A stretch of 64,000 nucleotides of DNA from Arenicella chitinivorans (GTDB lineage Bacteria > Pseudomonadota > Gammaproteobacteria > Arenicellales > Arenicellaceae). Where the stretch lies: contig NZ_BMXA01000001.1 in the NCBI RefSeq assembly GCF_014651515.1, positions 310,001 through 374,000 on the forward strand, read 5' to 3'. The notes under the pieces are model-generated. The model made no database searches. It saw only the letters and a program-made list of their open reading frames with translations, and was not told the DNA's origin. Positions 44,387 through 53,364 of this stretch are shown here, piece after piece. The position numbers and the translations under genes are program-made. Numbering within the stretch: position 1 is the first letter of the stretch; each line of letters starts with the position of its first letter.

Positions 44387-45529
44387 ATGGACTTTTCGTT
44401 AACTGAAGATCAGCGTTTGATCCAAGAGACTGCCGCAAACTTTGCAGGCTCAGTCTTGGCACCGGCTGCAGTGAAAGTAGCGTCCGACCGCACCTTATTC
44501 CTGCATAATTTGCATGCCCTGGCGGAGCTGGGTTTCATGGGGCTAAATGTCAGCGCCGAATACGGTGGCAGTGATGTTGGTACGGTAGCATTCAGTCTCG
44601 CGATTACCGAGATCGCCAGTGCCTGTGCGTCTACCGCGGTGACGGTGTCCGTCAATAATATGGTGGCGGAGGTGATCGAATCAGTGGCTGATGAGGCGCA
44701 AAAAACGCGCTATCTACCGCGTCTGTGTGACGGTACTTACCCGGCCGCAGGATTCTGTTTAACCGAAGCTGGAGCGGGATCGGATCCTGCCGCCATGCGC
44801 ACCAGCGCAACACGTGACGGCGATGACTGGGTGCTCAACGGCAGCAAGTTATACATTACCAGTGCTGAGTATGCTGGCCTATTTGTGGTCTGGGCAGTGA
44901 CCGATAAAACGGCGCCCAAAGGACGCGGTATTTCCTGCTTTTTGGTTGAGGCGGATACACCGGGTATTACCATCGGCACGGCTGAGAAAAAGTTGGGGCA
45001 ACATGCGTCGAGCACCAATGAAGTGGTGTTTTCTGATTGTCGTGTGCCCGCCAGCGCCTTAATGGGGGGCGAGAATCATGGCTATAAAATTGCGGTATCG
45101 GAACTGACCGGCGGCCGAATTGGCATCGCGTCGTTGGCCTTGGGGCTGGGGTTTGCGGCGATGGATTACGCGAAAGCATTCATCCAAGAGCGATCGCAGT
45201 TTGATCAGAAAATATCTGAGTTTCAAGGTGTGCAGTGGATGGTTGCCGATGCCTATACTGAACTGGAAGCCGCACGTTTACTCACCATGCAGGCGGCCTA
45301 CAATAAGCAAGCAGGATTACCGTATGCCAAGCAGGCCTCGATGGCCAAACTGTATGCCAGTGAAACAGCCAATAAAGTGTGTGGTACGGCCGTGCAGCTT
45401 TTAGGTGGCGCGGGCTATTTGGAAGATCACCCGGTTGAGCGCTATCTACGCGATGCGCGTATCACCACGATTTATGAAGGCACATCGCAAATACAGAAAA
45501 TTATAGTCAGTAAACATCTGTTTGCTTGA
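44387..45529 (+). CDS. Acyl-CoA dehydrogenase, short/branched-chain type
   Basis: This 380-residue FAD enzyme introduces the alpha,beta double bond in acyl-CoA. Visible are MDFSLTEDQRLIQETAANFA, the FAD-contact motif FCLTEAGAGSDPAAMRTSA, the second motif QLLGGAGYLEDHPVERYLRDARITTIYEGTSQIQ, and the catalytic Glu364 in IYEGT at the position used by short/medium-chain and SBCAD enzymes. It starts 6 bp after the thiolase stop. Context suggests 2-methylbutyryl-CoA as substrate; electrons go to ETF. Confidence 0.94.
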   Translation: MDFSLTEDQRLIQETAANFAGSVLAPAAVKVASDRTLFLHNLHALAELGFMGLNVSAEYGGSDVGTVAFSLAITEIASACASTAVTVSVNNMVAEVIESVADEAQKTRYLPRLCDGTYPAAGFCLTEAGAGSDPAAMRTSATRDGDDWVLNGSKLYITSAEYAGLFVVWAVTDKTAPKGRGISCFLVEADTPGITIGTAEKKLGQHASSTNEVVFSDCRVPASALMGGENHGYKIAVSELTGGRIGIASLALGLGFAAMDYAKAFIQERSQFDQKISEFQGVQWMVADAYTELEAARLLTMQAAYNKQAGLPYAKQASMAKLYASETANKVCGTAVQLLGGAGYLEDHPVERYLRDARITTIYEGTSQIQKIIVSKHLFA

Positions 45530-45538
45530 GGGTTAGAA

Positions 45539-46294
45539 ATGAATATTACCGATAAAGTGGTCGTGATCACCGGCGGCGCGTCCGGTTTAGGTGGTGCTTG
45601 TGTGGATTGGTTTGTACGCCATGGTGCCAAGGTGGCGGTGCTGGATCGTCGCATACCAGACCCCACAGCCGATCCGCAAATCGTTTATCTTGAAGCGGAT
45701 GTCACGCAGGCCGACAGCGTTGCCGCGGTGATGGACAAGATCGCTGAGCAGCTCGGTGAGATTCGAGTTTGCATTAATTGTGCGGGTATTGCGCCAGCGG
45801 GCAAAACGGTCGGTCGTGACGGTGCCTTGGCGTTGGATAAGTTTCGTCAGGTGATTGATGTGAACCTGATCGGCAGCTTTAACGTATTGCGGCTAGCTGC
45901 GGAAAAGATGCTGGCATTGGAACCCTTGGATGCGGACGGTGCGCGTGGTGTGATTATCAATACAGCCTCTGTAGCGGCGTTTGAAGGCCAGATTGGTCAG
46001 GCGGCGTATGCCGCGAGTAAAGGTGGTGTGGCTGCCATGACCTTGCCGATTGCGCGAGATTTGGGCCCCCGTGGTGTACGCGTTAATACCATTGCGCCGG
46101 GTGTGTTTGAGACGCCAATGATGGCTGGGCTGAATGAGGAGTTCGTCAAACCACTGGAGCAAGCGGTGCAGTTTCCTAAGCGCCTGGGGCGTGCCGAGGA
46201 ATTCGCTAAGTTGGCCGCACACATTGTCGATAACGACTATCTAAATGGTGAAGTAATTCGATTGGATGGCGGAATTCGCATGGGGCCGCGTTAG
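45539..46294 (+). CDS. Short-chain dehydrogenase, HSD10-like (3-hydroxyacyl-CoA type)
   Basis: This 251-residue SDR has the NAD motif [32 protein letters not shown], the [10 protein letters not shown] helix, [24 protein letters not shown] with the YxxxK pair, and [13 protein letters not shown]. The loop pattern matches type-10 17beta-HSD / 3-hydroxy-2-methylbutyryl-CoA dehydrogenase, which acts just before thiolase in isoleucine breakdown. GAGGG lies 6 bases before the ATG, 9 bp after the acyl-CoA dehydrogenase. An enoyl-CoA hydratase is missing from the cluster. It is convergent with kynureninase, 5 bp away. Confidence 0.9.
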   Translation: MNITDKVVVITGGASGLGGACVDWFVRHGAKVAVLDRRIPDPTADPQIVYLEADVTQADSVAAVMDKIAEQLGEIRVCINCAGIAPAGKTVGRDGALALDKFRQVIDVNLIGSFNVLRLAAEKMLALEPLDADGARGVIINTASVAAFEGQIGQAAYAASKGGVAAMTLPIARDLGPRGVRVNTIAPGVFETPMMAGLNEEFVKPLEQAVQFPKRLGRAEEFAKLAAHIVDNDYLNGEVIRLDGGIRMGPR

Positions 46295-46299
46295 ATCCG

Positions 46300-47550
46300 T
46301 CACGTTACCGGCCCGGCAGTACTTTTGCTGAACTCGGGCCGCAAGTAATCTTGTTCACGGACGATACGAATTAATTTTTGTGCCGCCAGCCAAACGTCTT
46401 CGTAGCGTAGATAGAGTGGCGTAAAGCCGAAACGGATAACATCCGGTGCGCGAAAATCGGCCACGCAACGCGCTGCGATTAAGGCTTGTGTGATCGCGTA
46501 GCCGTGCGGATGCGCCAATGCGACTTGGCTACCACGTTCAGCATGCTCGGCAGGGGTTAATAGGCAGAACTCATGCCAGCATTCTTCGGCTTGTAGGATG
46601 TTGATGAACAAGTCTGAGAGTGCCAGTGACTTGGCTCTTATTGTCTCTAGATCGACGCCGTCAAACACATCCAGCGCGGCATCCAGCGCACTCATTGCCA
46701 ATACACTGGGTGTGCCGCATAGATACTGATTTATTGAAGGTGCAGGTGTGTAGTTCGGGCTGAACTCGAAAGGCTTGGCGTGTCCCATCCAACCGCTTAG
46801 CGGCTGCGTATGTGCGCCGTGATGGCGACTGGCGGCATACACAAAGGCTGGCGCTCCAGGCCCGCCGTTCAGATACTTGTATCCACAACCAACGGCGAAG
46901 TCAACCTTCCACTCGTCCAGTGATAGGGGCATCGCCCCGGCGCTGTGTGCCAGGTCCCAGATAACGAGCACGCCTGCCTTATGCGCGGCTTCGGTCAGTG
47001 CGCGCATATCATGACAATAGCCAGTACGAAAATTTACTTGTGTCAACATCAGTACGGCTACCGAGTTGTCCAAGTGATCGATTAATTGGTTGGTATCAAG
47101 CGTGACGAGTTCGCATCGTGTTTCACCAAGGAGTGAGGCCAGGCCTTCGACCATGTATAAGTCTGTCGGGAAGTTATCCCGCTGAGAAACGATGCGATGC
47201 CGACCCTGTTTGGCTTGGATTTGCAGTGCAGTAGATAACACCTTGAACAGGTTGACGGAAGTTGAATCGCAACACACAACTTGCCCGGGTGCGGCCCCGA
47301 TCAAGGTGCCGATCTTATCTCCGACCTGCTGTGAAAGCCGGATCCAGCCATGTTTATTCCAGCTGGTGATTAAGTCTTGTCCCCATTGTTGCTGTACCAC
47401 GTGTTCGAGTCGTTGGCGGCTCGCACGGGGTAACGGCCCCAACGAGTTCCCGTCCAGATACTGGGTCTCAACAGGCAATTCAAATAGCGCCCTGGTATGC
47501 TTCAAGGGGTCTTGTTGATCCAGTGCGCGAATTGAGTCTGGACACGTCAT
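46300..47550 (-). CDS. kynU: Kynureninase
   Basis: This 416-residue PLP enzyme cleaves kynurenine to anthranilate and alanine. It shows YLDGNSLGPLPRASRQRLEHVV, WGQDLITSWNKHGWIRLSQQVGDKIG, the WDLAHSAGAMPLSLDEWKVDFAVGCGYKYLNGGPGAPAF segment with the PLP lysine Lys225 (P. fluorescens Lys227), and GWMGHAKPFEFSPNYTPAPS. Length is standard. Its ATG overlaps the upstream hydrolase gene by 4 bp. Tryptophan 2,3-dioxygenase is not in the window. Confidence 0.96.
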   Translation of the reverse strand: MTCPDSIRALDQQDPLKHTRALFELPVETQYLDGNSLGPLPRASRQRLEHVVQQQWGQDLITSWNKHGWIRLSQQVGDKIGTLIGAAPGQVVCCDSTSVNLFKVLSTALQIQAKQGRHRIVSQRDNFPTDLYMVEGLASLLGETRCELVTLDTNQLIDHLDNSVAVLMLTQVNFRTGYCHDMRALTEAAHKAGVLVIWDLAHSAGAMPLSLDEWKVDFAVGCGYKYLNGGPGAPAFVYAASRHHGAHTQPLSGWMGHAKPFEFSPNYTPAPSINQYLCGTPSVLAMSALDAALDVFDGVDLETIRAKSLALSDLFINILQAEECWHEFCLLTPAEHAERGSQVALAHPHGYAITQALIAARCVADFRAPDVIRFGFTPLYLRYEDVWLAAQKLIRIVREQDYLRPEFSKSTAGPVT

Positions 47551-48440
47551 GGTAGTAACTCCGCCAGATTTCGTAATAAGGACTTAAACGCAGGTGTGCC
47601 AGGGTGAACCCAGTCGAAATGGCCCGCTCCCTCGGTGATCTGAGTCAATTCTTGTAGGGCTAGTGTTTGCTCAATCGGCACGATCGAGTCTAGGTCACCG
47701 TGTAATAAACGTGTCATTGGGTGCAGCGTTCTATGAATTGGATTAGCTTCTCGGTAGTGCCGTACTAGTTCATCCGGTGTGCCCCCCATAAACGCAGGTG
47801 TTGCAGTTTGGCAGCTATTTTTGCCACGCGCGTAACGCTCGATATCCACAATTGCCGCTAAGCCGATGACGCCTTGTAGCCGTTCAGTACGATCGCTTCC
47901 GGCCAGCAATGCCAGATGGCCACCGGCGGAATGTCCGGTTAGTACGACGCGACTTAAATCAAGCGGCACGGTGTCAAGCTCGAAGAGTGCATCAATGCCG
48001 TTCAACACGTCAGTATAGGTGTTGGGCCAGCCGCCATTGGGGTCGCCTGTACGACGATACTCGAGCGACCAAACTGCGTAGCCAGCATGCCTTAGCGCGG
48101 TGCTCATGGCATGGCTGTGGCTGATGTCGAACTGGTTCAACCAACAACCGCCATGAATAAAAATCACTACCGGATAGCCGTCTTCCGGCACCACGCTAGA
48201 CTCGCCCGAAGGTAGCCATAGCTCGGCAATCTCGACCTCTGATTCCCCGTATTGGTGGCGTGAAGAGGGCGCTGAAACTGGCAGTGCGGTGACTGCTGAA
48301 TAGGCTACATTGCGTGCCGAGGGGAGGTCACACAATGCGCCGTCGTTGTTTTCTCTTTCAATCAGAGACGTAGCCGCAGCATGGTTCATCGCGGCGAGCG
48401 CGAAGCATATAATGACGTGAATTAGAGCAAGTGTTTTCAT
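47547..48440 (-). CDS. Exported alpha/beta hydrolase, kynurenine-formamidase-like
   Basis: This 297-residue alpha/beta hydrolase has an HGGCW oxyanion motif (VIFIHGGCWLNQFD), as in arylformamidases, and a nucleophile elbow TGHSAGGHLALLAG with Ser171; GDLDSIVPIEQ and the His in GAGHFDWVHPG complete the triad. The gene overlaps kynU by 4 bp, which suggests it hydrolyses N-formylkynurenine. However, it begins with a signal peptide-like segment (MKTLALIHVIICFALAAMNHAAA), which is unusual for that cytoplasmic step. It may be a periplasmic esterase or formamidase. Confidence 0.8.
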   Translation of the reverse strand: MKTLALIHVIICFALAAMNHAAATSLIERENNDGALCDLPSARNVAYSAVTALPVSAPSSRHQYGESEVEIAELWLPSGESSVVPEDGYPVVIFIHGGCWLNQFDISHSHAMSTALRHAGYAVWSLEYRRTGDPNGGWPNTYTDVLNGIDALFELDTVPLDLSRVVLTGHSAGGHLALLAGSDRTERLQGVIGLAAIVDIERYARGKNSCQTATPAFMGGTPDELVRHYREANPIHRTLHPMTRLLHGDLDSIVPIEQTLALQELTQITEGAGHFDWVHPGTPAFKSLLRNLAELLP

Positions 48441-48586
48441 CGCACTAGTTTACTGCAAAATGATGTAATATCCGTTTGAAATGTAATTTCATGGCGCGCC
48501 GAACTCGCTGTGACTGACTTGAAGTTGATCTGCTGTCCGGCGACTCATGGCTGATTACGCCACTAACCAGAACCGGAGAATGAATC

Positions 48587-49039
48587 GTGCAACAACCATT
48601 CACACATTATTTGCGAGTGCGTTATGCAGAGTGCGATGCGCAAGGTGTGGTCTTCAACGCGCGTTACGGTGAATACGTCGACGTCGCTGCCACGGAGTTC
48701 TCTCGGGCGGTGTGGGGAAATTACCAAGATCTTTTGGCGCGAGGTCTCGACACTCAAGTGGTTAAACTCACCACTACTTGGGTTGCACCAGCTCGATTTG
48801 ACGACGTGCTGGCAATCGACGTCGCACTGGCCCATCTCGGGCGCTCTTCGTATCAGTTGACATTGACACACCGTTGTCATCCGACCGGTAAGCACATTGC
48901 CACCTCCGAAATTACGTATGTGATGGTGGACAGTGGCGCATATCAGTCCACGCCGATACCCGATGATCTACGTCAACGCCTAACAGATGCCGGTGCGGGG
49001 CAGGTCAGCAACCATGCTGGTGTTGAGCTCCCTGGATGA
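48587..49039 (+). CDS. YbgC/FadM-like acyl-CoA thioesterase
   Basis: This 150-residue hot-dog-fold protein has the 4HBT signature YLRVRYAECDAQGVVFNARYGEYVDVAATEF near the N-terminus, with the active-site Asp in ECDAQG. It hydrolyses short- or medium-chain acyl-CoA. The start is GTG at 48587 with GGAG eight bases upstream; no in-frame ATG is near. It is divergent from the kynurenine genes and upstream of the efflux genes, separated from them by an inverted repeat. Confidence 0.88.
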   Translation: MQQPFTHYLRVRYAECDAQGVVFNARYGEYVDVAATEFSRAVWGNYQDLLARGLDTQVVKLTTTWVAPARFDDVLAIDVALAHLGRSSYQLTLTHRCHPTGKHIATSEITYVMVDSGAYQSTPIPDDLRQRLTDAGAGQVSNHAGVELPG

Positions 49040-49048
49040 GTGAAAAAC

Positions 49049-49077
49049 TAAACGAAAATTTGAACTATTTTCGTTTA
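49049..49077. promoter_or_regulatory. 10-bp-arm inverted repeat upstream of the RND genes
   Basis: TAAACGAAAA (49049-49058) and TTTTCGTTTA (49068-49077) are perfect complements around a 9-base spacer, 10 bp after the thioesterase stop and 86 bp before the efflux adaptor start. AT-rich arms and no T-tract favour an operator over a terminator. Confidence 0.5.
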
Positions 49078-49162
49078 CAGTAAGCGAATCGTCACGTTGC
49101 CGCCTTTTTGCGGTGGTATCCTACCGAACGATATTGGCCTAAGCTGAATTTAGAGAAAGATA

Positions 49163-50254
49163 ATGTTGTTAAGATCTGTATTCCTCACCCTGAGTGTTTG
49201 GCTACTTGCCGTTGGTACGCCTGTGCAGGCGCAGAATGATGGCGGTGCGACTGGCGTGTTTGTCGCACCGGTTAAACTGGCGTCTTTTTCCGATGATATC
49301 GAGGCACTTGGCACCTTGACGTCAATACAAAACGTGACCCTAGCGTCAACCGTGACTGAACTGGTGACTGCCGTACATTTCCGTGATGGGCAGCGCGTGA
49401 AGCAAGGTGAGCTATTGGTTGAAATGGATGCCTCGGAAGAGTTGGCAGAACTTGCCGAAGAGCAGGCCTTAGTGGAAGAGGCGCGTCGTCAAGTGAATCG
49501 CTTCGAGCCGTTGGCTGGTCGTGGCGCTGCGTCTGAAGCGGCCTTGGATGAGAGCCGACGGTTGCTGAAAACTGCGCAGGCGCGAGTGCAGGCTGTTGAA
49601 GCCCGAATTGCACAACGTAAAGTAGTTGCACCATTTGATGGCGTGGTTGGCTTGCGGCAGATCAGCGTGGGGGCTTTAGCGCAACCAGGCGCTATGATTA
49701 CCACAATCGACGACGACAGTGTTATGCAACTGGACTTTTCAGTCCCAGAATTGTTTTTGCGTACATTGGTTCCCGGATTGAAGATTTCGGCCACGGCTGC
49801 GGCGTTTCCAGGACAAAGCTACGACGGTGAATTAACCAGCGTCGATAGCCGCGTCGACCCCATTACTCGCGCCATCACCGCCCGAGCTTTAATTCAAAAT
49901 GAGTCGCGACAACTCAAACCGGGTTTATTGATGCGCGTGACACTGCGCAACAATCCACGTCAAACTTTGGTGGTGCAGGAAGAGGCGATAATTCACAACG
50001 CTGATAAAGCGTTCGTATTGGTGGCGATACCAGAAGGCGAGGCGCATCGAGCAGAGCGCCGAGAGGTAAAACTCGGTGTGCGACGCGAAGGTGAAGTAGA
50101 AGTCCTTGATGGTGTGGCTGCCGATGAGCTGGTGGTGGTGCATGGCACCATGACTGCGCGCGATGGTGGCCTGCTGGCGATTCAGGCGATCGAAAGCAAG
50201 GGAGAAACGCTTAAGCAAATGTTGGAAGCGACGCCAAGTCAGGACGCCTCATGA
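49163..50254 (+). CDS. RND efflux periplasmic adaptor (membrane fusion protein)
   Basis: This 363-residue HlyD-like adaptor links an inner-membrane RND pump to an outer-membrane channel. Signal peptide 1-24 (ends VQAQ), then the lipoyl half VASTVTELVTAVHFRDGQRVKQGELLVEMDASEELAELAEEQALVEEAR with a short helical hairpin, VVAPFDGVVGLRQISVGALAQPGAMITTIDDDSVMQLDFSVPE, and the beta-barrel domain with VDPITRAITARALIQNESRQLKPGLLMRV. No lipobox is evident. It overlaps the pump gene by 4 bp (ATGA). Confidence 0.95.
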   Translation: MLLRSVFLTLSVWLLAVGTPVQAQNDGGATGVFVAPVKLASFSDDIEALGTLTSIQNVTLASTVTELVTAVHFRDGQRVKQGELLVEMDASEELAELAEEQALVEEARRQVNRFEPLAGRGAASEAALDESRRLLKTAQARVQAVEARIAQRKVVAPFDGVVGLRQISVGALAQPGAMITTIDDDSVMQLDFSVPELFLRTLVPGLKISATAAAFPGQSYDGELTSVDSRVDPITRAITARALIQNESRQLKPGLLMRVTLRNNPRQTLVVQEEAIIHNADKAFVLVAIPEGEAHRAERREVKLGVRREGEVEVLDGVAADELVVVHGTMTARDGGLLAIQAIESKGETLKQMLEATPSQDAS

Positions 50255-53200
50255 TTCTGTCGGATATTTCAGTTAAACGGCCAGTGTTTGCGGCCGTAAT
50301 TTCATTGTTGCTGATTGCCTTTGGTCTGGTCGCCTTCGAGCGATTATCCTTGCGAGAATATCCAGACATCGACCCGCCGGTCGTGACCGTGCAGGTGGAC
50401 TATCCGGGTGCGCCTGCGAATATCGTCGAGACTCGCATCACCCAGATAATAGAAGAACGCGTCGCGGGTGTAGCGGGGATTGAATTTATTGAATCGACGT
50501 CTACTGACGGACGCTCCAGCGTGGTGATCGAATTTTCAATTAACCGTGATATCGACTCGGCAGCGAATGACGTGCGTGATCGAATTGCCGGCGTGATGGA
50601 CAACCTGCCCGAAGAGGCTGATCCTGCTGAGGTTCAAAAGGTCGACAGTAACAACGACGTGATCCTTTGGCAGAATTTGGTGAGTGATCGATTGACGGTG
50701 CCGGAGTTAAGCGACTACGCGCGTCGATACTTGATTGAACAATATTCGGCGCTGGACGGCGTCGCACGTGTGATTGTAGGCGGTCGCCAGAGTTACGCGA
50801 TGCGAATCTGGCTGGATCGACAAGCGTTGGCCGCACGTGGTCTAAGTGTGAGTAATGTTGAGTCGGCTTTGCGCGCCGAGAACATAGAGCTACCCGCGGG
50901 GTCGATTGAATCGAACGAAGTACTTTTTAAAGCACGCGTTGATCGTAGTTTCAAAACGCCGGAGGACTTCGCGAAACTGGTATTGCAGCAAGGGGAAGAC
51001 GGGTATTTGGTGCGTCTGGGCGACGTGGCGCGCGTCGAAAAAGGGCTGGTAGAGGATCGCACGTTTTTCCGTGGCAATAAGGAGCCGATGGTGGGCTTAG
51101 GTATTGTACGGCAGTCGACCGCAAATACCATTGATGTGGCTCGGGCGGTGAAAGCCTTGAGTGCACGATTGAATAAAAATTTACCGGAGGGAATGTCTGT
51201 CAAGCAGAGTTTTGACGCGTCAATTTTTATTCAGTCATCCATTAATGAAGTGTACAGCACGTTGTTCATCTCGATTGCCTGTGTGGTATTCGTAATTTAT
51301 CTTTTTCTGGGCAGCTTTCGGGTGATGTTAATCCCGGCAGTGACGGTTCCCGTGTCGCTTATTGCCACGTTTATCGCCATTTACGCCTTCGGGTTCTCGG
51401 TTAATTTATTGACTTTGTTGGCGCTGGTGTTGGCGATTGGCCTGGTGGTGGACGACGCGATCGTAGTGCTGGAAAACATCGTGCGACGGATTCAGGAAAA
51501 AAATGAGCCGCCGTTAGTCGCGGCTTATCGAGGCGCGCGACAGGTAGGGTTCGCGGTCGTGGCAACGACATTGGTACTCATCGCGGTATTTGTACCGATC
51601 ACCTTTTTGGAGGGAGATTTGGGACAACTGTTCACGGAGTTTGCGTTGACCATTGCCGCAGCGGTAGCGTTTTCCTCTTTGGTCGCGCTGACCTTGTCCA
51701 CCATGTTGGCCTCTAAAATTTTGTCGTCCGAAACACCCAAGCCCAATCGCCTGGTGGCCGGCGTTGACAATTTGTTTCGTAAGACGCGCCGGGCATATCG
51801 CCGAATTTTAGTGCGTACTTTTCGGGCGCCGGCCATTCCACTGGTGGTATTTGGTATTTTGATTGTGGTCTCGGGCTTGTTATACAAGGGTATCGAGCAG
51901 GAGTTCAGCCCGGCCGAGGATCGCGGTGCTTTCTTTTTGTTGGTTAACGGTCCAGAAGGTGCCAGTTTTCAATACATCAACGAATACATGACCGAAATCG
52001 AGGCGCGTCTGATGCCCTTGGTGGAGAGTGGAGAGATCAATCGACTCCTGGTGCGCGCGCCACGCGCGTTCGGCTCGATCGAGAGTTTCAATAGTGGTAT
52101 CGCGATTGTGATTTTGAACGATTGGTCGCAGCGACGTTCTGGTTGGGAAATCATGGACGATGTGCGTGAACGTATCAAAGATCTACCCGGGGTTCGTGCG
52201 TTTCCAGTCATGCGGCGAGGCTTTGGTGGTGGCACGCAAAAACCGGTCCAATTTGTGGTCGGCGGCTCAACCTATGAGGAAATTGCCGAATGGGTCGATG
52301 TCTTAAAGGCTAAGATTCAGGAAGACAACCCAGGCTTTTTGGGGTTGGACAGTGATTTCAAGCAGACGCGACCACAAATCGATTTTGTTGTGGATTACGA
52401 ACGGGCCGCCGATCTCGGCGTCACCATTGCGGAAATTGGGCGTACGCTCGAAACAATGATGGGTGGGCGTCGGGTTACCACGTATCTAGAGCGGGGTGAA
52501 GAGTACGACGTCATTCTGGAAGGTGAGCGCAGTCAACAACGGTCGTTTAATGATATTCAAAATATCTACGTTCGTTCCGCGCGGACTAACCAGTTAATTC
52601 CGCTGTCGAATCTGGTAAATATCAAAGAGTACGGGGCTGCAAATAGTCTAGCGCGGTTTAATCGAGTGCGTGCTATCACGCTGGATGCCAACCTGGCCGA
52701 TGGGCTTAGTTTGGGCGAAGCATTGGCGCACTTGGAAGCGCTTGTAGATGCCCATTTGCCGGACGAAGCTGTGGTTGACTATAAGGGTGAGAGTCGCGCA
52801 TTTATGACGTCGGGTGGTTCCATAATGTTTGTGTTCTTACTCGGGATTGCCGTGGTGTTTTTGGTTCTTGCAGCACAATTCGAGAGCTTCTTGCATCCGT
52901 TGATTATTTTGACCACGGTACCCCTGACTATTGGTGGCGGACTACTGGGTTTGGCTGTTACCGGCCAATCTCTGAATATTTATTCGCAGATTGGTTTGAT
53001 AATGTTGGTTGGCCTGGCTGCGAAGAACGGCATCTTGATCGTCGAGTTCGCGAATCAGCTCCGCGATGCGGGCTACCGATTTCGGCGCGCAATTTTGACC
53101 GCTTCGGTGACTCGATTGCGTCCGATCGTGATGACGGGGTTGACTACCGTGGCCGGAACAATTCCGCTAATTCTCGCCAGTGGCGCAGGCGCCGAGACGC

Positions 53201-53364
53201 GTTTGGTAATTGGGACGGTCATTCTCTTTGGTGTGCTCGCATCCACGGCACTAACGGTGTTTATTGTGCCTGTGGTGTACAGTTTGGTGGCCCGTCGGAC
53301 GACTTCGCCAAATGAAGTCGCCCGACAGCTGGAGACGGAAATTAGCGTTACGCGGCGGGCTTAG
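50251..53364 (+). CDS. RND multidrug efflux transporter (HAE1 family)
   Basis: This 1037-residue proton-driven pump has 12 membrane helices and two large periplasmic loops. Signatures include LSDISVKRPVFAAVISLLLIAFG, YPDIDPPVVTVQVDYPGAPANIVETRIT, LLALVLAIGLVVDDAIVVLENIVRRI (helix 4 with the two Asp of the proton relay) and VGLAAKNGILIVEFANQLRDAGY in helix 10. The length fits HAE1 pumps. It forms a two-gene operon with the adaptor; no TolC-like gene is in the window. Its stop shares 4 bp (TTAG) with the stop of the convergent oxidoreductase gene. Confidence 0.96.
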   Translation: MILSDISVKRPVFAAVISLLLIAFGLVAFERLSLREYPDIDPPVVTVQVDYPGAPANIVETRITQIIEERVAGVAGIEFIESTSTDGRSSVVIEFSINRDIDSAANDVRDRIAGVMDNLPEEADPAEVQKVDSNNDVILWQNLVSDRLTVPELSDYARRYLIEQYSALDGVARVIVGGRQSYAMRIWLDRQALAARGLSVSNVESALRAENIELPAGSIESNEVLFKARVDRSFKTPEDFAKLVLQQGEDGYLVRLGDVARVEKGLVEDRTFFRGNKEPMVGLGIVRQSTANTIDVARAVKALSARLNKNLPEGMSVKQSFDASIFIQSSINEVYSTLFISIACVVFVIYLFLGSFRVMLIPAVTVPVSLIATFIAIYAFGFSVNLLTLLALVLAIGLVVDDAIVVLENIVRRIQEKNEPPLVAAYRGARQVGFAVVATTLVLIAVFVPITFLEGDLGQLFTEFALTIAAAVAFSSLVALTLSTMLASKILSSETPKPNRLVAGVDNLFRKTRRAYRRILVRTFRAPAIPLVVFGILIVVSGLLYKGIEQEFSPAEDRGAFFLLVNGPEGASFQYINEYMTEIEARLMPLVESGEINRLLVRAPRAFGSIESFNSGIAIVILNDWSQRRSGWEIMDDVRERIKDLPGVRAFPVMRRGFGGGTQKPVQFVVGGSTYEEIAEWVDVLKAKIQEDNPGFLGLDSDFKQTRPQIDFVVDYERAADLGVTIAEIGRTLETMMGGRRVTTYLERGEEYDVILEGERSQQRSFNDIQNIYVRSARTNQLIPLSNLVNIKEYGAANSLARFNRVRAITLDANLADGLSLGEALAHLEALVDAHLPDEAVVDYKGESRAFMTSGGSIMFVFLLGIAVVFLVLAAQFESFLHPLIILTTVPLTIGGGLLGLAVTGQSLNIYSQIGLIMLVGLAAKNGILIVEFANQLRDAGYRFRRAILTASVTRLRPIVMTGLTTVAGTIPLILASGAGAETRLVIGTVILFGVLASTALTVFIVPVVYSLVARRTTSPNEVARQLETEISVTRRA

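Noticed and set aside
43816-44388. 190-codon antisense frame inside the thiolase gene
   Set aside because: It is opposite a clear thiolase and has Ser/Ala/Thr-rich composition typical of antisense reading of a coding gene.
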